Shown here: in pieces, positions 43,401 through 53,490 of the stretch
How the letters are laid out: each line of letters starts with the position of its first letter
Position numbering within the stretch: position 1 is the first letter of the stretch
NCBI GenBank assembly: GCA_000333855.2
Contig: CM007341.1
Coordinates: forward strand, 634,499-698,498
Source of the DNA: Endotrypanum monterogeii
Taxonomy: Eukaryota > Euglenozoa > Kinetoplastea > Trypanosomatida > Trypanosomatidae
Direction of reading: 5' to 3'
Length of the DNA: 64,000 bases
The notes under the pieces: model-generated
Seen by the model: the letters and a program-made list of their open reading frames with translations, nothing else
Databases searched by the model: none
Told to the model about the DNA's origin: nothing
Translations under genes and position numbers: made by a program

Positions 43401-44340
43401 GAGAGAGACGCTTTCCCCTCGTACCCCTCCGCCCCCCCCCCTCGCTCCCCTTCAGGGTGCTGTGTATGCATGTGTCGGGGGAAAGCAGCGAAAGTGTGCT
43501 GAGGGAAAAAAGAGAAGTATTTATAAATGAAGAAAAAAGAGACATCGAGATTTTAAAATGAAATGGCGCAGTGATCGAGTCGCGTCGCCACCAGGGGCGA
43601 CCTGAAAAAGGGGGCTAAGCGGGGCGTGAAATTTTATAAGAGGACAGGTAGCAGCGAGCGCGAAGGGAACACGAAACAGAGCAGGGGCAGAGAAGGAGGA
43701 GGGGGGGGGGGGAACGGAGGGGAAGGGGGGGAAAGAGGGAAAGAAAAATGTCCAGAAAATAGAGCCGGAGCTGACCCACACCACCACCACTGGAGTAGCC
43801 GATATGACAAGATGAAGTGCATTGAAGATAAGAACAAGAGAGGCTTCAATATACCAGAAAGGCGACATACCCCAGCAATGGATGCCCTCACTTCAACCAC
43901 AACCACCGATCTGTAGAGATATTTGCTCAAGCCAGATACTGCTGGGCGACGCGGGCTCTGAGTAAGTCTCGCCCGCGCAGGAAAGGGGGGACGAGGGGAA
44001 TAATGAAAAAGGAAGCCGGGAGAAGTACAAATGCAGAGAAACATGAAAACATGACAGAAATGCAACTGAGCATACATGGAAAAAAAGGCGGGGACACACG
44101 CACACGCACACGCACACCTACACTCACTCATGCGTTCACGCCAACAGGGAAGGAAGAAAGAGGGCACTGAGGGTGAGAAAGGAAACAAAGGGCGCCCCCC
44201 TCGTGTGGGTTTGTGTGGTCGTAGTGTTGTAGGTGTGTGGGTATTGTTCTAGCTGTTTTCACACACACAAAAACTAAACGGTGTTGGATTGAAGGCGATA
44301 ACAAATGGGGGAGAGGAGCCTGCAAAGACAACACGGCTGA

Positions 44341-44377
44341 AGGGGGAAGGGGGAAGGGGGAAGGGGAAGGGGGAAGG
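44341..44377. repeat. Short tandem array of AGGGGGA-type units
   Basis: About five imperfect 7-base units (A, five G, A; one unit has four G), about 110 bases past the DYRK stop codon. In the RNA it is a C-rich array. Confidence 0.85.
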
Positions 44378-44482
44378 AGAGCGGCCTGAATGTAGAAACA
44401 GAAGCGGAGCTCGTTAACGAATCACACACACACACACACACACACACACAAAGAACGATGAACGAAACCCAAAAAAAGACTA

Positions 44483-45982
44483 TCAGCTGGTATAATGTTT
44501 AGTGAGGAAAGGGTGCTCAAGCAGCTGCGCCGCAGAGGGGCGCGAGGCGGCGTCTAGGGTCAGGCATAATCGCACGAATCCAACGTAGTCATGGTCATCA
44601 AAACCAAACAGCACTGCCGCATCGGGTGGCTCGGAAGGAAAGTGGAAAACGAGTTGATCGCCCTCGTAGTCGTAAAAGGCGCCGTGCTTCGTTACATAGA
44701 AAGAGGTGTTTCGACCCTCCTGGAGCATCTCCGCTGGTATCGGGCCGCACACACTCGCGATCGAGGCGAGCATTGCGGGGACTGATTCTACGTTGAAGAG
44801 AACTGTTCCCGTCGCCAGTTCTGCTGCTGTGGCCCCCAGGGACCAAATATCCACCGCAGTGCCGTACTTGCAGCCGAAGATGACCTCTGGGGCGCGATAG
44901 GAACGAGACTGGACGTAGGAACTGAGCATGTCCGTCACGTAGCAGCTACTACCCAGGTCGAGCAGCTTCACATCGCAATCCGCCACTGACATGAATGCGA
45001 TGTTCTCGGGCTTTATGTCGCAGTGAATAAGGTTCACGGAATGAATCAGCTTCAGGGCAGTGAGCACCTGACGCATGATGCGCTGAATGCGTGCAAGGGT
45101 GAAGTATGCGCACCGCTGCACAATGTCTAGCCTCCTGGCATGCTCGTATAGGTTGTCTGAGAGGAGCTCCGTGACGAGTATGAAGTGCTCGCGGAAGTAA
45201 AAATAATCAAACAATCGCACCACGTAGCATTCATCTGCGTCTCCAGCCTCGTTGACACGAGTGAGAGATCGCACCTCGTCCAAGGCTTGATCAAGGAAAC
45301 TCTTGGAGTTTCGGATGATCTTCAAACAGACAGGTCGACATGTAAGCTCATCGTAACATCGAACAGTGCGACTGAACGTTGCAGCATTGATGGCGACATC
45401 CACCCGGTAGCGGCCAGCGATGAGGTCATCCTTCACGATGTCAAACACTTTATTCACCTCTGGGCCGGTCTTCCCCTCCTGGTAGAACACCTTGAGCTCG
45501 AGGAACCGCAGTTCGTGGTTTGGTAGCGGTTGCTGCTTCTGGTATGGATGAACAGAAACAAAAGAAACGGGGTGTGCGATGTACTCGAGATAGTGATCAC
45601 GTAGAAGACCGGCACCGTAATCGAACAGCGGCGCCATACAGTTTTCTGGATCCGATGGATCGGGATAAGGCTTCCACAACTCCTCTTCGTCACCGATACA
45701 GGTAACCACCAACCGACTTCGTGAAGTCATTGGGAGGGTAGAGAGTGCGACAGTGGTTGAAGAAAAAGATGGAATGGAGCCGCGCCGTGCCTTCGAGGAC
45801 TCTCGACTCTTCGGCGCTAAAGACTTTTGTGTCCTCTTCAGGGCTTTGGTGCTTGAAGCGGTTTGGGGCCGCATGCCCCACTCCACCTCCAACGACTCCG
45901 CCGTTGCTACATGGCCAACGCTCTTCAGAACACGGACCACCTCGCGCAACTTAGCTGGATCGACGCCGCTGGATGTTGGCAT
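44483..45982 (-). CDS. DYRK-family protein kinase with N-terminal LisH-like motif
   Basis: A 499-residue CMGC kinase. Residues about 9-34 (LREVVRVLKSVGHVATAESL) resemble a LisH dimerisation helix pair, an unusual partner for DYRK. The kinase domain spans about 190-497: Lys221 in CLKII, HCDIKPENI (catalytic Asp322), DLG in place of DFG (342-344), and SSYVQSRSYRAPEVIFG with Tyr356 at the DYRK autophosphorylation position. The usual Gly-rich loop is degraded to INAATFSRTV. DYRKs are dual-specificity kinases, some acting in trypanosome life-cycle decisions; the exact orthologue is not known to me. The start is supported by an excellent pyrimidine tract and AG four bases upstream. Confidence 0.93.
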   Translation of the reverse strand: MPTSSGVDPAKLREVVRVLKSVGHVATAESLEVEWGMRPQTASSTKALKRTQKSLAPKSRESSKARRGSIPSFSSTTVALSTLPMTSRSRLVVTCIGDEEELWKPYPDPSDPENCMAPLFDYGAGLLRDHYLEYIAHPVSFVSVHPYQKQQPLPNHELRFLELKVFYQEGKTGPEVNKVFDIVKDDLIAGRYRVDVAINAATFSRTVRCYDELTCRPVCLKIIRNSKSFLDQALDEVRSLTRVNEAGDADECYVVRLFDYFYFREHFILVTELLSDNLYEHARRLDIVQRCAYFTLARIQRIMRQVLTALKLIHSVNLIHCDIKPENIAFMSVADCDVKLLDLGSSCYVTDMLSSYVQSRSYRAPEVIFGCKYGTAVDIWSLGATAAELATGTVLFNVESVPAMLASIASVCGPIPAEMLQEGRNTSFYVTKHGAFYDYEGDQLVFHFPSEPPDAAVLFGFDDHDYVGFVRLCLTLDAASRPSAAQLLEHPFLTKHYTS

Positions 45983-45985
45983 AGT

Positions 45986-45987
45986 CT
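45986..45987 (-). promoter_or_regulatory. Predicted trans-splice acceptor AG of DYRK kinase
   Basis: Sense strand carries over 40 bases of nearly pure C/T (46030-45988) ending CTGTAG, three bases before the ATG. The resulting 5' UTR is almost only the spliced leader. Confidence 0.6.
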
Positions 45988-46734
45988 ACAGAGGGAGCGA
46001 GGGAGCGAGGGGGGGGGGGAGAACGAGAGCGGGAGAGAGGCCTCTCGCCCACGTCAAACCTCGGACGATTATGTTGGAGAGAGGCTACACAATACCGCCT
46101 TGGGGGGAGCGGAGGGGGACGAGCAAGTGGCTAACGCCAAATGAAAATGAGATCATAAACAAACAAACGTCAGTTAATGCGTACATGCATACGTTGAATC
46201 ACACGAGCACAGAATTTGCTACAAAACGCCCGATGTAACTGTGCCTGTCAAACGCGACCCACTACGCACAATTACGGCACGTGAGGATGAGCAGGCAGAA
46301 AAATGGAGGAGGAAAGAAGAGAGATGCGTGTCGTTACATCACACGCCCGCAAGTGTATCAAAACACTCGAAAGCGAAATAAGAAGAAGAGTTGAAATATG
46401 GAGAGGCAGTTCAAGGCGCGAGAGGCAGCAAAAAAAAAAACACTGCCCCACTCCCCACCCCATCACAAAGGGGACGTGCGTGTGAGTGCGAGCGCCGGTT
46501 GAAGACACACACACGCATACACGCGAAGGGCGTGGAAAGGGATGAAAGCGCAGAGAAGAGCTCACTAGCCCTGCTGACGACCGCCGCCTTTCACAAATCC
46601 CCCTACCAGCATCCAATAATCATTCACCGCTGATTCATCAACTGGTCACTACTCCCTCTTTTGAGAGATAAGAAATGGAAATGATAAAAAATGACAGTAG
46701 GGGAACGTCGCTTATACTTGGTGACACTGCGGGA

Positions 46735-46772
<38 letters not shown>

Positions 46773-47553
46773 TCTGTGCGTACGTGCGTATGTCTGTGTT
46801 TGCCTGGGAAGGGGGGAAGGGAGAGCGAGAGATATTTGAGGCACTTCTTCACCTACGCCTCTCCAAGAAAAAAGTGTTACCGCTTCCTTCTCACGTATGT
46901 GCCGCCCACAGAGTAGACATCACAGCACATCACCCCTCACACCGCCTTCTTTAACACATTTTTTTTTTTTTCTAGTTACCTCATGGTCGCCTTGCAGGTT
47001 ACTCTTCAGTACGTGGATTCATCTACCGAAAAAGCAAACAGAGTACGTTTTGTTTCTTCTTGTCTGTACCCAACATCAAAAACTGCAGAGGAGCACACCT
47101 TACGTAGATAAAAAAAAAAAAAACGCCCACACGCACGCACGGGGTGTAAATAAATCTAGGGGAAGGGGGTGAGGCTGAGTGGGTACTTTCGTCATCGCAC
47201 ATGAAACCAAAGACCTTCCAAGACCTATCGAACTCCATAGTCATTCGATGCTGACTGCAATGCCGGCAATTGCTGTTGCTGCCGCAGCGACGGCAGCCAA
47301 CCAACAGCAACATAAATGTAGCTAATGGCGAGAGCGCGCCTGTCAGAGACCCAGGTTGTGCATCCTGCTTGGGAGAGGGGGTGGAAATGAAAAGAGGAGC
47401 CTTCTGTCATTGCGAATACCACTCAGCCAGTGTGTGTAAAGATTTAGAGACAAATGAGATAGAGTTGGGGCAAGCAGCCGCGTTTGCACCCCCTACGGCT
47501 GTGCCGCGTGCCCTTATCCCACATCCCCAACGTCCACCGTCCACCGCAGCTGT
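45988..47553. other. 1.6-kb spacer downstream of SSE1
   Basis: No convincing gene. A/G tracts near DYRK, a GT run at 46739-46764, A and T homopolymers. Bases 47180-47550 are more complex (3' UTR of SSE1) and open on the plus strand but without recognisable content. Confidence 0.55.
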
Positions 47554-48447
47554 TTAATTCTTCATGAACGACTCACACACTTTGATAACCTTCGGACACA
47601 TGCGGAAGTCCACCAGCTGACGCGAGAGCAGAGCCATCTTCGCACCTTCGCTGATTAGTTCACCGAGGCGGCCGGTCTCACTCTTTACGCCCTTGTAGAG
47701 AACTCCGTCCAAGTCGCCGTACTTCTTCAAAAGATTGCACGCTCGCATCTTGCCGATGCCATCAACGCCAGGGATGTTATCTGAGGTATCGCCGGCCAAG
47801 GACTTGAAGTCACGCACCAGCTTCGGGTGCACCCCGACGCGCTCCATCACACCCCTCTCCGATACGAGATGCTTAGTGCGGATGTCGTAATGATAACTCT
47901 TTTTCGACTCGTCGACAAGCTGGTACAAATCGTAATCGTGTGACATGACCACCGTTGGCCTTCTGCACTGCTGGTTAAAGAAGGCGAGACTGGCGATCAT
48001 ATCGTCGGCTTCCGCGTTGAGCTTCGCCAGTCGTGCATCACAATCGGGGACGACCAGCAGCGACTCGCGCGGTTCGTCCGCAAACACCTTCTTTGCCATT
48101 CTCTCCATGAGCAGAAACTCAGGTGTAACGGTTTTGTGCAGTCTATTCGCCTTGTAGTCGGCGTATATCTGCCGACGGCCTCCGTCACCGTGGTCAAAAC
48201 ACACAATAACTCTGTTGCGCTTCGGCGTGTGTACGTACTCCGTCTGGGGGGAAAGAAGATGCTGCGCCATGTGTGCCGGATCAAAGCTATGGGCCACTGC
48301 AATCAAAAAGCGCGCGTTCTTGAAGGCGAACTGCTTCACGTCGACAGGCGTGCCATACCGCTCCCTCGTGTAGCTCCATCGGTGGTACCACCGGTGAACC
48401 ACGGCTGGGCCGTCTACGAGAACAACAGCTTTTTCACGTGCGGGCAT
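47554..48447 (-). CDS. SSE1: 5'-3' exonuclease/structure-specific endonuclease (SSE1-like)
   Basis: A 297-residue nuclease of the bacterial DNA polymerase I 5'-3' exonuclease (flap nuclease) family, without a polymerase domain. Metal-binding acidic motifs are visible: VLVDGPA (Asp12), VIVCFDHGD, the LNAEADDMIAS block, SHDYDLYQL and GDTSDNIPGVDGIGKMRA, the last being the helix-three-turn-helix that grips DNA. In kinetoplastids the mitochondrial SSE1 protein has this architecture and removes RNA primers during minicircle replication; I infer this is it from domain make-up and size. There is no obvious long presequence, so mitochondrial location is not shown by sequence alone. Confidence 0.88.
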   Translation of the reverse strand: MPAREKAVVLVDGPAVVHRWYHRWSYTRERYGTPVDVKQFAFKNARFLIAVAHSFDPAHMAQHLLSPQTEYVHTPKRNRVIVCFDHGDGGRRQIYADYKANRLHKTVTPEFLLMERMAKKVFADEPRESLLVVPDCDARLAKLNAEADDMIASLAFFNQQCRRPTVVMSHDYDLYQLVDESKKSYHYDIRTKHLVSERGVMERVGVHPKLVRDFKSLAGDTSDNIPGVDGIGKMRACNLLKKYGDLDGVLYKGVKSETGRLGELISEGAKMALLSRQLVDFRMCPKVIKVCESFMKN

Positions 48448-49350
48448 CGCCCCGGCGAGGTGACGGCTACAGGCTACAGGCTACAGGATGAAGGAGGCTG
48501 CACCTTCACCAAGGATGCTGGGTAGAAGCTGCGGTGTCCCCCTGTTAAGAGCGACTCTATCTTTATCTATGATTGTATATATATATATATATAAATATAT
48601 ATTTGTGTGAGAGTGAAAACAGCCGAGATCCTCCGCTGCCGTGGGGCTGTCCGCCACCCACACACACACACACACACACAAAAAAAAAAAAAACGATAAG
48701 CGGGTGGTTGTGGGAGGGGGAAGGCGATTGGGAAGGTGGAAAGGAGGAAAGGCCGTGAGTACAAACTTATGATCCAGCGAAGAACGTTATAAAGCAAGAT
48801 GGGTGAGAACAGGATCCAGGAGGCGATGTGCAAAATACACACGCGCGAGGAAGAGAGAGCACGACTTGCTAGCCGATGCAGCGGAGCACAAGGACAAACA
48901 AGCCAGCGGGGTAACTAAGATATCCTGAAAAAAAAAAACCTACCCAGTCTTTCATGGTCACATGACAGCTTACGCGAAGCCTCACAAATGATGAGTAGTA
49001 GCAACAAACATGCAAGCACCGTTTGGTCGAGATGAGGGCAGGGCGTGGAGGCGCCACAACGTCCCCCATATCAAACATGCTGCAGCCGGAAGTATCTGTC
49101 TCGGCGACCTGCACCCATGTCACTAGATAGGAATCAACCGGCACAAAAAAAAAGGGGGGAAGATGTAGAGTACCCATGACGAGCGGAAGTGCGTAAGCTT
49201 GTCTGTGAGTGCGTATGTGTGTTTGGGTAGGTGCGCGTTCGCAGGTGCCAGAAGCTGTGCAGGAGGTACACAGCAACTTTGAAAGGTGGGCATGGAGAAG
49301 GAGTTTCACATGGAGATAAGAAAACTTTTGTGTTCACGTCGACGGCTGGT
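48448..49350. other. 0.9-kb spacer upstream of SSE1
   Basis: No gene. Contains a 7-base triplication (48465-48485), a TA run at 48576-48603, an AC run plus 13 A at 48658-48693 and low-complexity sequence. Confidence 0.65.
48465..48485. repeat. Three tandem copies of GGCTACA
   Basis: Perfect 7-base unit repeated three times, 18 bases upstream of the SSE1 start codon, so in or near its 5' UTR. Confidence 0.9.
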
Positions 49351-50682
49351 CTAGTCCTTCGTCATGAGTGAGACGCCGCTGGAACCGGCGGGGTAGAGAC
49401 CGCCCTCCACAACCTGTGCCAGGCGACTTTTGACGCTTTCGTGGATCGTGGAGTGGCGCAACAGATACTCGGCGGCTTTGAGCCTCAGCGATCGAATTGC
49501 AACATCCTCCTCGTAAGCGCCGCCACTCAGAAAGGACGCACACACAGGACTCAAAATATCTCTCAGCCTCTCCTGCAGAAGCGCTGCATTCACCACCCGC
49601 CAGAGAGCGAGGCGCACCGCGTCATCGGGGGAGGTGCGCGCCTGCCAAGCCTCTAACAGCAAGTCCTTGGAGAAGAACGAAGTACTCACGTGTGGTGACG
49701 TCAACATGGAGAAAATAAGATTCAACGTGGATACGCGGAGGACAGATGAAGCGCTGGAGAGTCTCACCTGTAGTGCTTGGCAGGTCAACTGCAGACTGAT
49801 CGCATCCCAGCCAGCTTGCGTCGAGGCTGCTGATGCCAGCAGACCAAAGATGGCCTCGGTGGAGGTCTCATCCGTCTCGCTATCTTTCACGAGTGGCATT
49901 ACGGCAGATACGCAAGCTTCAGCGTCGCGTTGGCCATTGACCTCGTGATGAAGTAAAACGGTGCTCCAGAAACGACAGACAAATGCAAAGTTCAGCGCGG
50001 CATCGCCTGCGTGGAGTACATCCATCGACAGTTGACGCAGTTTAGTTGGCATTGCTACCGTCCGACACACCACTGCGCTTACTGCAAGATAGTTCGCTTG
50101 GAGCAGTGGATCACTCTCAAATGCAACCTCTGTCGCATCAAACATGAAGTCAAGCAGAGAAGTCCACTGCCCGATAAACGAAGAAACTGCTTCGTTGTGC
50201 GCAGACTCGGCAGTATCACAATCGAATAGTCGAAGAACCTTCTCGCTACGAAAGTGAGCGTCCAGACAGGTACCGACAGCTGCCGCCGCCTCCGTCCTCT
50301 GAGAAGCAAGAACAATAAGTCGATAGAGTGGTTTTGACATGCCTCCAGCGATGGCCAAATCAGGGGCCGCAGCCGACCGCACGACGAAGTCTATTAAGAA
50401 ATGAGAGGCAGGTGCCAAGAGAATGACCTCGTCCTCTTCTGAGGGTTGAGTGAACACGTCGGCGAGCACACGCCCGAAGAGGCAAAACAGGTCCACACTA
50501 CTAGCCGACTCCATCTCCTCGATAAGCACGCGTAGTGTGTGTGAAGACGACATATCCTTCAATATGTCGATAATCCGGTCCGGCGTTACATATTGGAGCA
50601 GCCGTTTTGTGGCATCGCGCGATACAGCGATGTCATCTGACGAGACACTGATCGCCAACTGACGAATGTCGTCCGTGTCCAT
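49351..50682 (-). CDS. Alpha-solenoid protein, possibly 26S proteasome assembly chaperone PSMD5/S5b
   Basis: A 443-residue all-helical protein with armadillo/HEAT-like repeats throughout (for example SVDLFCLFGRVLADVF, LFGLLASAAS-type helices and VLRVSTLNLIFSMLTS). Size, repeat style and the end of the protein (LRLKAAEYLLRHSTIHESVK followed by a short loop) recall PSMD5, which chaperones assembly of the proteasome base and inhibits 26S. I see no diagnostic motif, so other armadillo proteins remain possible. It starts at the first ATG, with an AG five bases upstream after a pyrimidine tract. Confidence 0.85.
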   Translation of the reverse strand: MDTDDIRQLAISVSSDDIAVSRDATKRLLQYVTPDRIIDILKDMSSSHTLRVLIEEMESASSVDLFCLFGRVLADVFTQPSEEDEVILLAPASHFLIDFVVRSAAAPDLAIAGGMSKPLYRLIVLASQRTEAAAAVGTCLDAHFRSEKVLRLFDCDTAESAHNEAVSSFIGQWTSLLDFMFDATEVAFESDPLLQANYLAVSAVVCRTVAMPTKLRQLSMDVLHAGDAALNFAFVCRFWSTVLLHHEVNGQRDAEACVSAVMPLVKDSETDETSTEAIFGLLASAASTQAGWDAISLQLTCQALQVRLSSASSVLRVSTLNLIFSMLTSPHVSTSFFSKDLLLEAWQARTSPDDAVRLALWRVVNAALLQERLRDILSPVCASFLSGGAYEEDVAIRSLRLKAAEYLLRHSTIHESVKSRLAQVVEGGLYPAGSSGVSLMTKD

Positions 50683-50686
50683 TACC

Positions 50687-50688
50687 CT
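50687..50688 (-). promoter_or_regulatory. Predicted trans-splice acceptor AG of solenoid protein
   Basis: Sense strand T/C tract (50710-50699) followed by CATCTGAG, four bases before the ATG. Confidence 0.45.
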
Positions 50689-50751
50689 CAGATGCAGAAG
50701 GGAAAAAAAGGAATCCTGGGTGGGGGCGAGTTGTCAATAGATACCAAGGTG

Positions 50752-50794
<43 letters not shown>

Positions 50795-51554
50795 CTTCAG
50801 GGGGGTGAAGCAGAGACCTAAAACGGCTCTACCCGCGCCGCTCAGGCCATGGGGTGATGCACAGAGGGAAAGGAAAGAAAAAAATGAGAAGCATGAAGAC
50901 GGGGAGAACGAGGAAGCGAGGACAGGGCGGATAGGTAATAAAATGAGCGAGTCGTTGAGAGCCGATAGAATGGCGGGCAGTGAAGGCTCTCGAAGAAAGG
51001 CAGGCATGTATTCACTTGCACTCTCGACGCGACAACGCGCCTGTCCGCGCACAGGCGCCGAGAAGGTGGGGGAAAGAGGGGAAAAAACGATCGGTGCACT
51101 GAAGTGTACCATAGGTGCCCCTTTAGAGGCAGCCGTGCCTAGGTCGCTCATAAACTCATCAATTGCGCTCAGCACATGTCACGTGGATCGACGAGAGAAA
51201 CGAAAAAAATGTAAGCACATCTTTTTTGGTGGATAGATGCAAAAAAGTCTGAAGGAACCCGACTTCACTTTGAGGGGGGGGGGAAAGAGGGAACGAGAAA
51301 ACTGACCAGAGATGAACTGATGCGCAGAAAAGAGTAGCAACAACAGCACGCCCCCCCCCTTCCCTCTCCCTATAAAGAGCATAAATACTACAGCACAAAT
51401 GAATGGAAAAAAAAACACAGCAATGAGCAGTGTGGGCTGATCGTCATGAGTGGGTGAAGGGAAAAAAAAACATACAAAAGAAGCAGTCACGCGAAAGCAC
51501 ACACAAACGTGCTACGACGTCTGTGGTAATGCTACGCAAGCTCGGAATGCTTCC
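50689..51554. other. 0.9-kb spacer downstream of MYND gene
   Basis: No gene. A (GT)n run at 50754-50792, G and A homopolymers. Bases 50990-51180 are more complex but with no family-like frame. Confidence 0.6.
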
Positions 51555-52025
51555 TTATTGAACCATCTTCGATCGATGGAGCCACTGAAGTGAACAATGC
51601 TGCGCACATCGAGCAGCATGGTAGCGGTGGCGTAGCCTCTGACAGGCAGCGCTGCAGTACCATTCGCGCCCACAACGAGGACATGGGAAGCAGTTGTTAG
51701 AAATGAAGAAGCAGTAGTCGCACATTGGTGCGGCGGAATCGTCTACGGGGGAGTCAGAAGTCGGAGACTCGACCCCATGGAACGAAATCGAGGCACGTGT
51801 CGCTGTGTCTTTGTCATCGTCGCATTTGCCGGTTGCTTCCTCTTGCGCTGTCTGTGATATCAAGCGCTTGGGGAGCGAAGTCATTCGCTTCTCGATCTCA
51901 CTCAAGCGAGCTTCCATCCGCGTACTACATTGGCATTGCTCCCGTGCCAACGCCTCTAACGTTGCCAGTCGAAGATTAACAATCTCAGACTGATAAAAAT
52001 GCTCCGCTGCTCGCGATAGACTCAT
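51555..52025 (-). CDS. MYND-type zinc-finger protein with coiled coil
   Basis: A 156-residue protein. Residues about 1-55 form a coiled coil (VNLRLATLEALAREQ and EARLSEIEKRM). After an acidic linker, residues about 100-140 carry a MYND zinc finger: CDYC, CPRC, WYCSAACQ, then H and C in RHRYHAARC, giving the full set of seven Cys and one His. MYND fingers bind Pro-rich peptides and usually serve as protein-protein adaptors; without a SET domain this is not a methyltransferase. Partners unknown. First ATG used; no clear pyrimidine tract right upstream. Confidence 0.85.
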   Translation of the reverse strand: MSLSRAAEHFYQSEIVNLRLATLEALAREQCQCSTRMEARLSEIEKRMTSLPKRLISQTAQEEATGKCDDDKDTATRASISFHGVESPTSDSPVDDSAAPMCDYCFFISNNCFPCPRCGREWYCSAACQRLRHRYHAARCAQHCSLQWLHRSKMVQ

Positions 52026-52487
52026 TTGACTCTCCCCTGGTCGAAGATAGCAACGGTAGCTACCTGCGAGGCAACGTGGAGCAACACACCAGCTATGAAA
52101 CGCACAAGATAAATATATAAATTAAAAGGTCAGCGTCCTCTAAAGACTCCGGGTAGATGCTGGCGAGAAAGGGGGGAAGAAAGTGCTAGTGAGGCTACGC
52201 AGGGTGTTCTCGGAACACAAATCTTTAACGGGTCAGGAGAAGTATGCACCACTGCATCTTCAACTAAATTGGTGTGGTGTAGTGTGCGCGTGCGCCAATG
52301 TTTGAGAAAATGGGGAAAGGGTATAGGCGAAAGGAAGGGGAAAAGAAAAAATTCACACATACACATACACATATATATATATTTTTTTTTTGGAGGGGGA
52401 GGGAGGCGCCGCACGAAGGCGAGGCAACGAGTAGAGAAAACCATGCTAACATGAAGAGAAAGGGGAAGAATAAATGGAAGTAGCCTC

Positions 52488-52691
52488 TCAAGGCAGTGCA
52501 TACCATTCCCGCTGGCGGGTACCCCCATTTCGTGTTAGATGACGCACGTCGTTGTATGCATTAATGGACAGGGGCACGTGTGGCAGCAGTGAAGGACAGT
52601 AGGTGTATATAAATGCCTCCTTGCTGTCCTCCAAATTTCTTCCTTTGCACCAACGATATCTTGCACTGCCCTCCATGTTGCTGGTCCACAT
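52488..52691 (-). pseudogene. Possible gene remnant or small protein, unrecognised
   Basis: A 67-codon frame from ATG 52691 (MWTSNMEGSARYRWCKGRNL, later INAYNDVRHLTRNGGT). The same frame, separated only by one TAG at 52701-52703, continues upstream with protein-like sequence (TGVAADVAPPCTAVEEVPLD). The 52490-52780 block has no homopolymers, unlike its surroundings. This could be a decayed gene with a nonsense codon, or a short real gene. No family recognised. Confidence 0.3.
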
Positions 52692-53443
52692 TGATCTCCC
52701 CTACATGACCTTATCCAAGGGAACCTCCTCAACTGCAGTGCACGGAGGGGCCACATCGGCGGCAACACCTGTGAGGTAAAACCCCAGCTTTTTTGTAATA
52801 TAAATAAATATTATACATATATATATAATGAGCTTATAAACAAGATATAATGAAAACTGTACAGGTGGTCCTACGCACATAACCCCGCCCTCCACACACC
52901 CTAGCCACGCCATCTTAAAAGACCCGCACATTACGGTATTCCTGTTTGAAAAAAAAAATCTTTTCTTTTGACCCTCTGCTTCCACTAAAAAGCAGAAAAA
53001 AAAAGACTTCTCGCCAGCTGTGCCCGTGCAGAGCGGCTTAACTCTCTAACACTTCGTGGGCCAAAGACTGTTCAATCGGACGAGCAGCCCCCCTCCCCCC
53101 CCCCTCTCCGCAGCAGATCAGTTCGCAGGAAAAGAACCACGCAAAAGAAAAAAAATTTTCGATCTCGAATTGGAAAAAATAGTGAGTTCAAAGAAGAGCA
53201 AAAAACTACTTGGACATATTTGAGAAATTCGGGGAGAGGGTGAGAGGGACGAGGGGATCGACGAGGGCTGTGTGCGCTAATGAGAAATAATAATAATAAT
53301 AATAACGGAAAAACAGAAGAAATAAACGACACCAATTCGATTCTGGGGTCGCGGGCGACTGAAACCGCGAGCAACAACCAAATGAAACTGGTGACCATTC
53401 ACTTCGCTCCCTCATCCACACCAAAGTTTCCGTATTGTGTCAA

Positions 53444-53446
<3 letters not shown>

Positions 53447-53486
<40 letters not shown>
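53447..53486. repeat. (TA)n microsatellite
   Basis: About 19 TA units followed by CA units on the plus strand; the junction yields one UGUAUAUA in the sense RNA. Confidence 0.95.

Positions 53487-53490
<4 letters not shown>

Larger units (their letters stand above)
42226..44482. other. 2.3-kb spacer downstream of DYRK kinase
   Basis: Contains degenerate repeat family 2 copy 2 (42914-43400), an AC run at 43376-43400, a G-rich tandem array (44341-44377) and an AC run at 44425-44450 next to the kinase stop. No protein-like frame on the sense strand. Confidence 0.6.
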
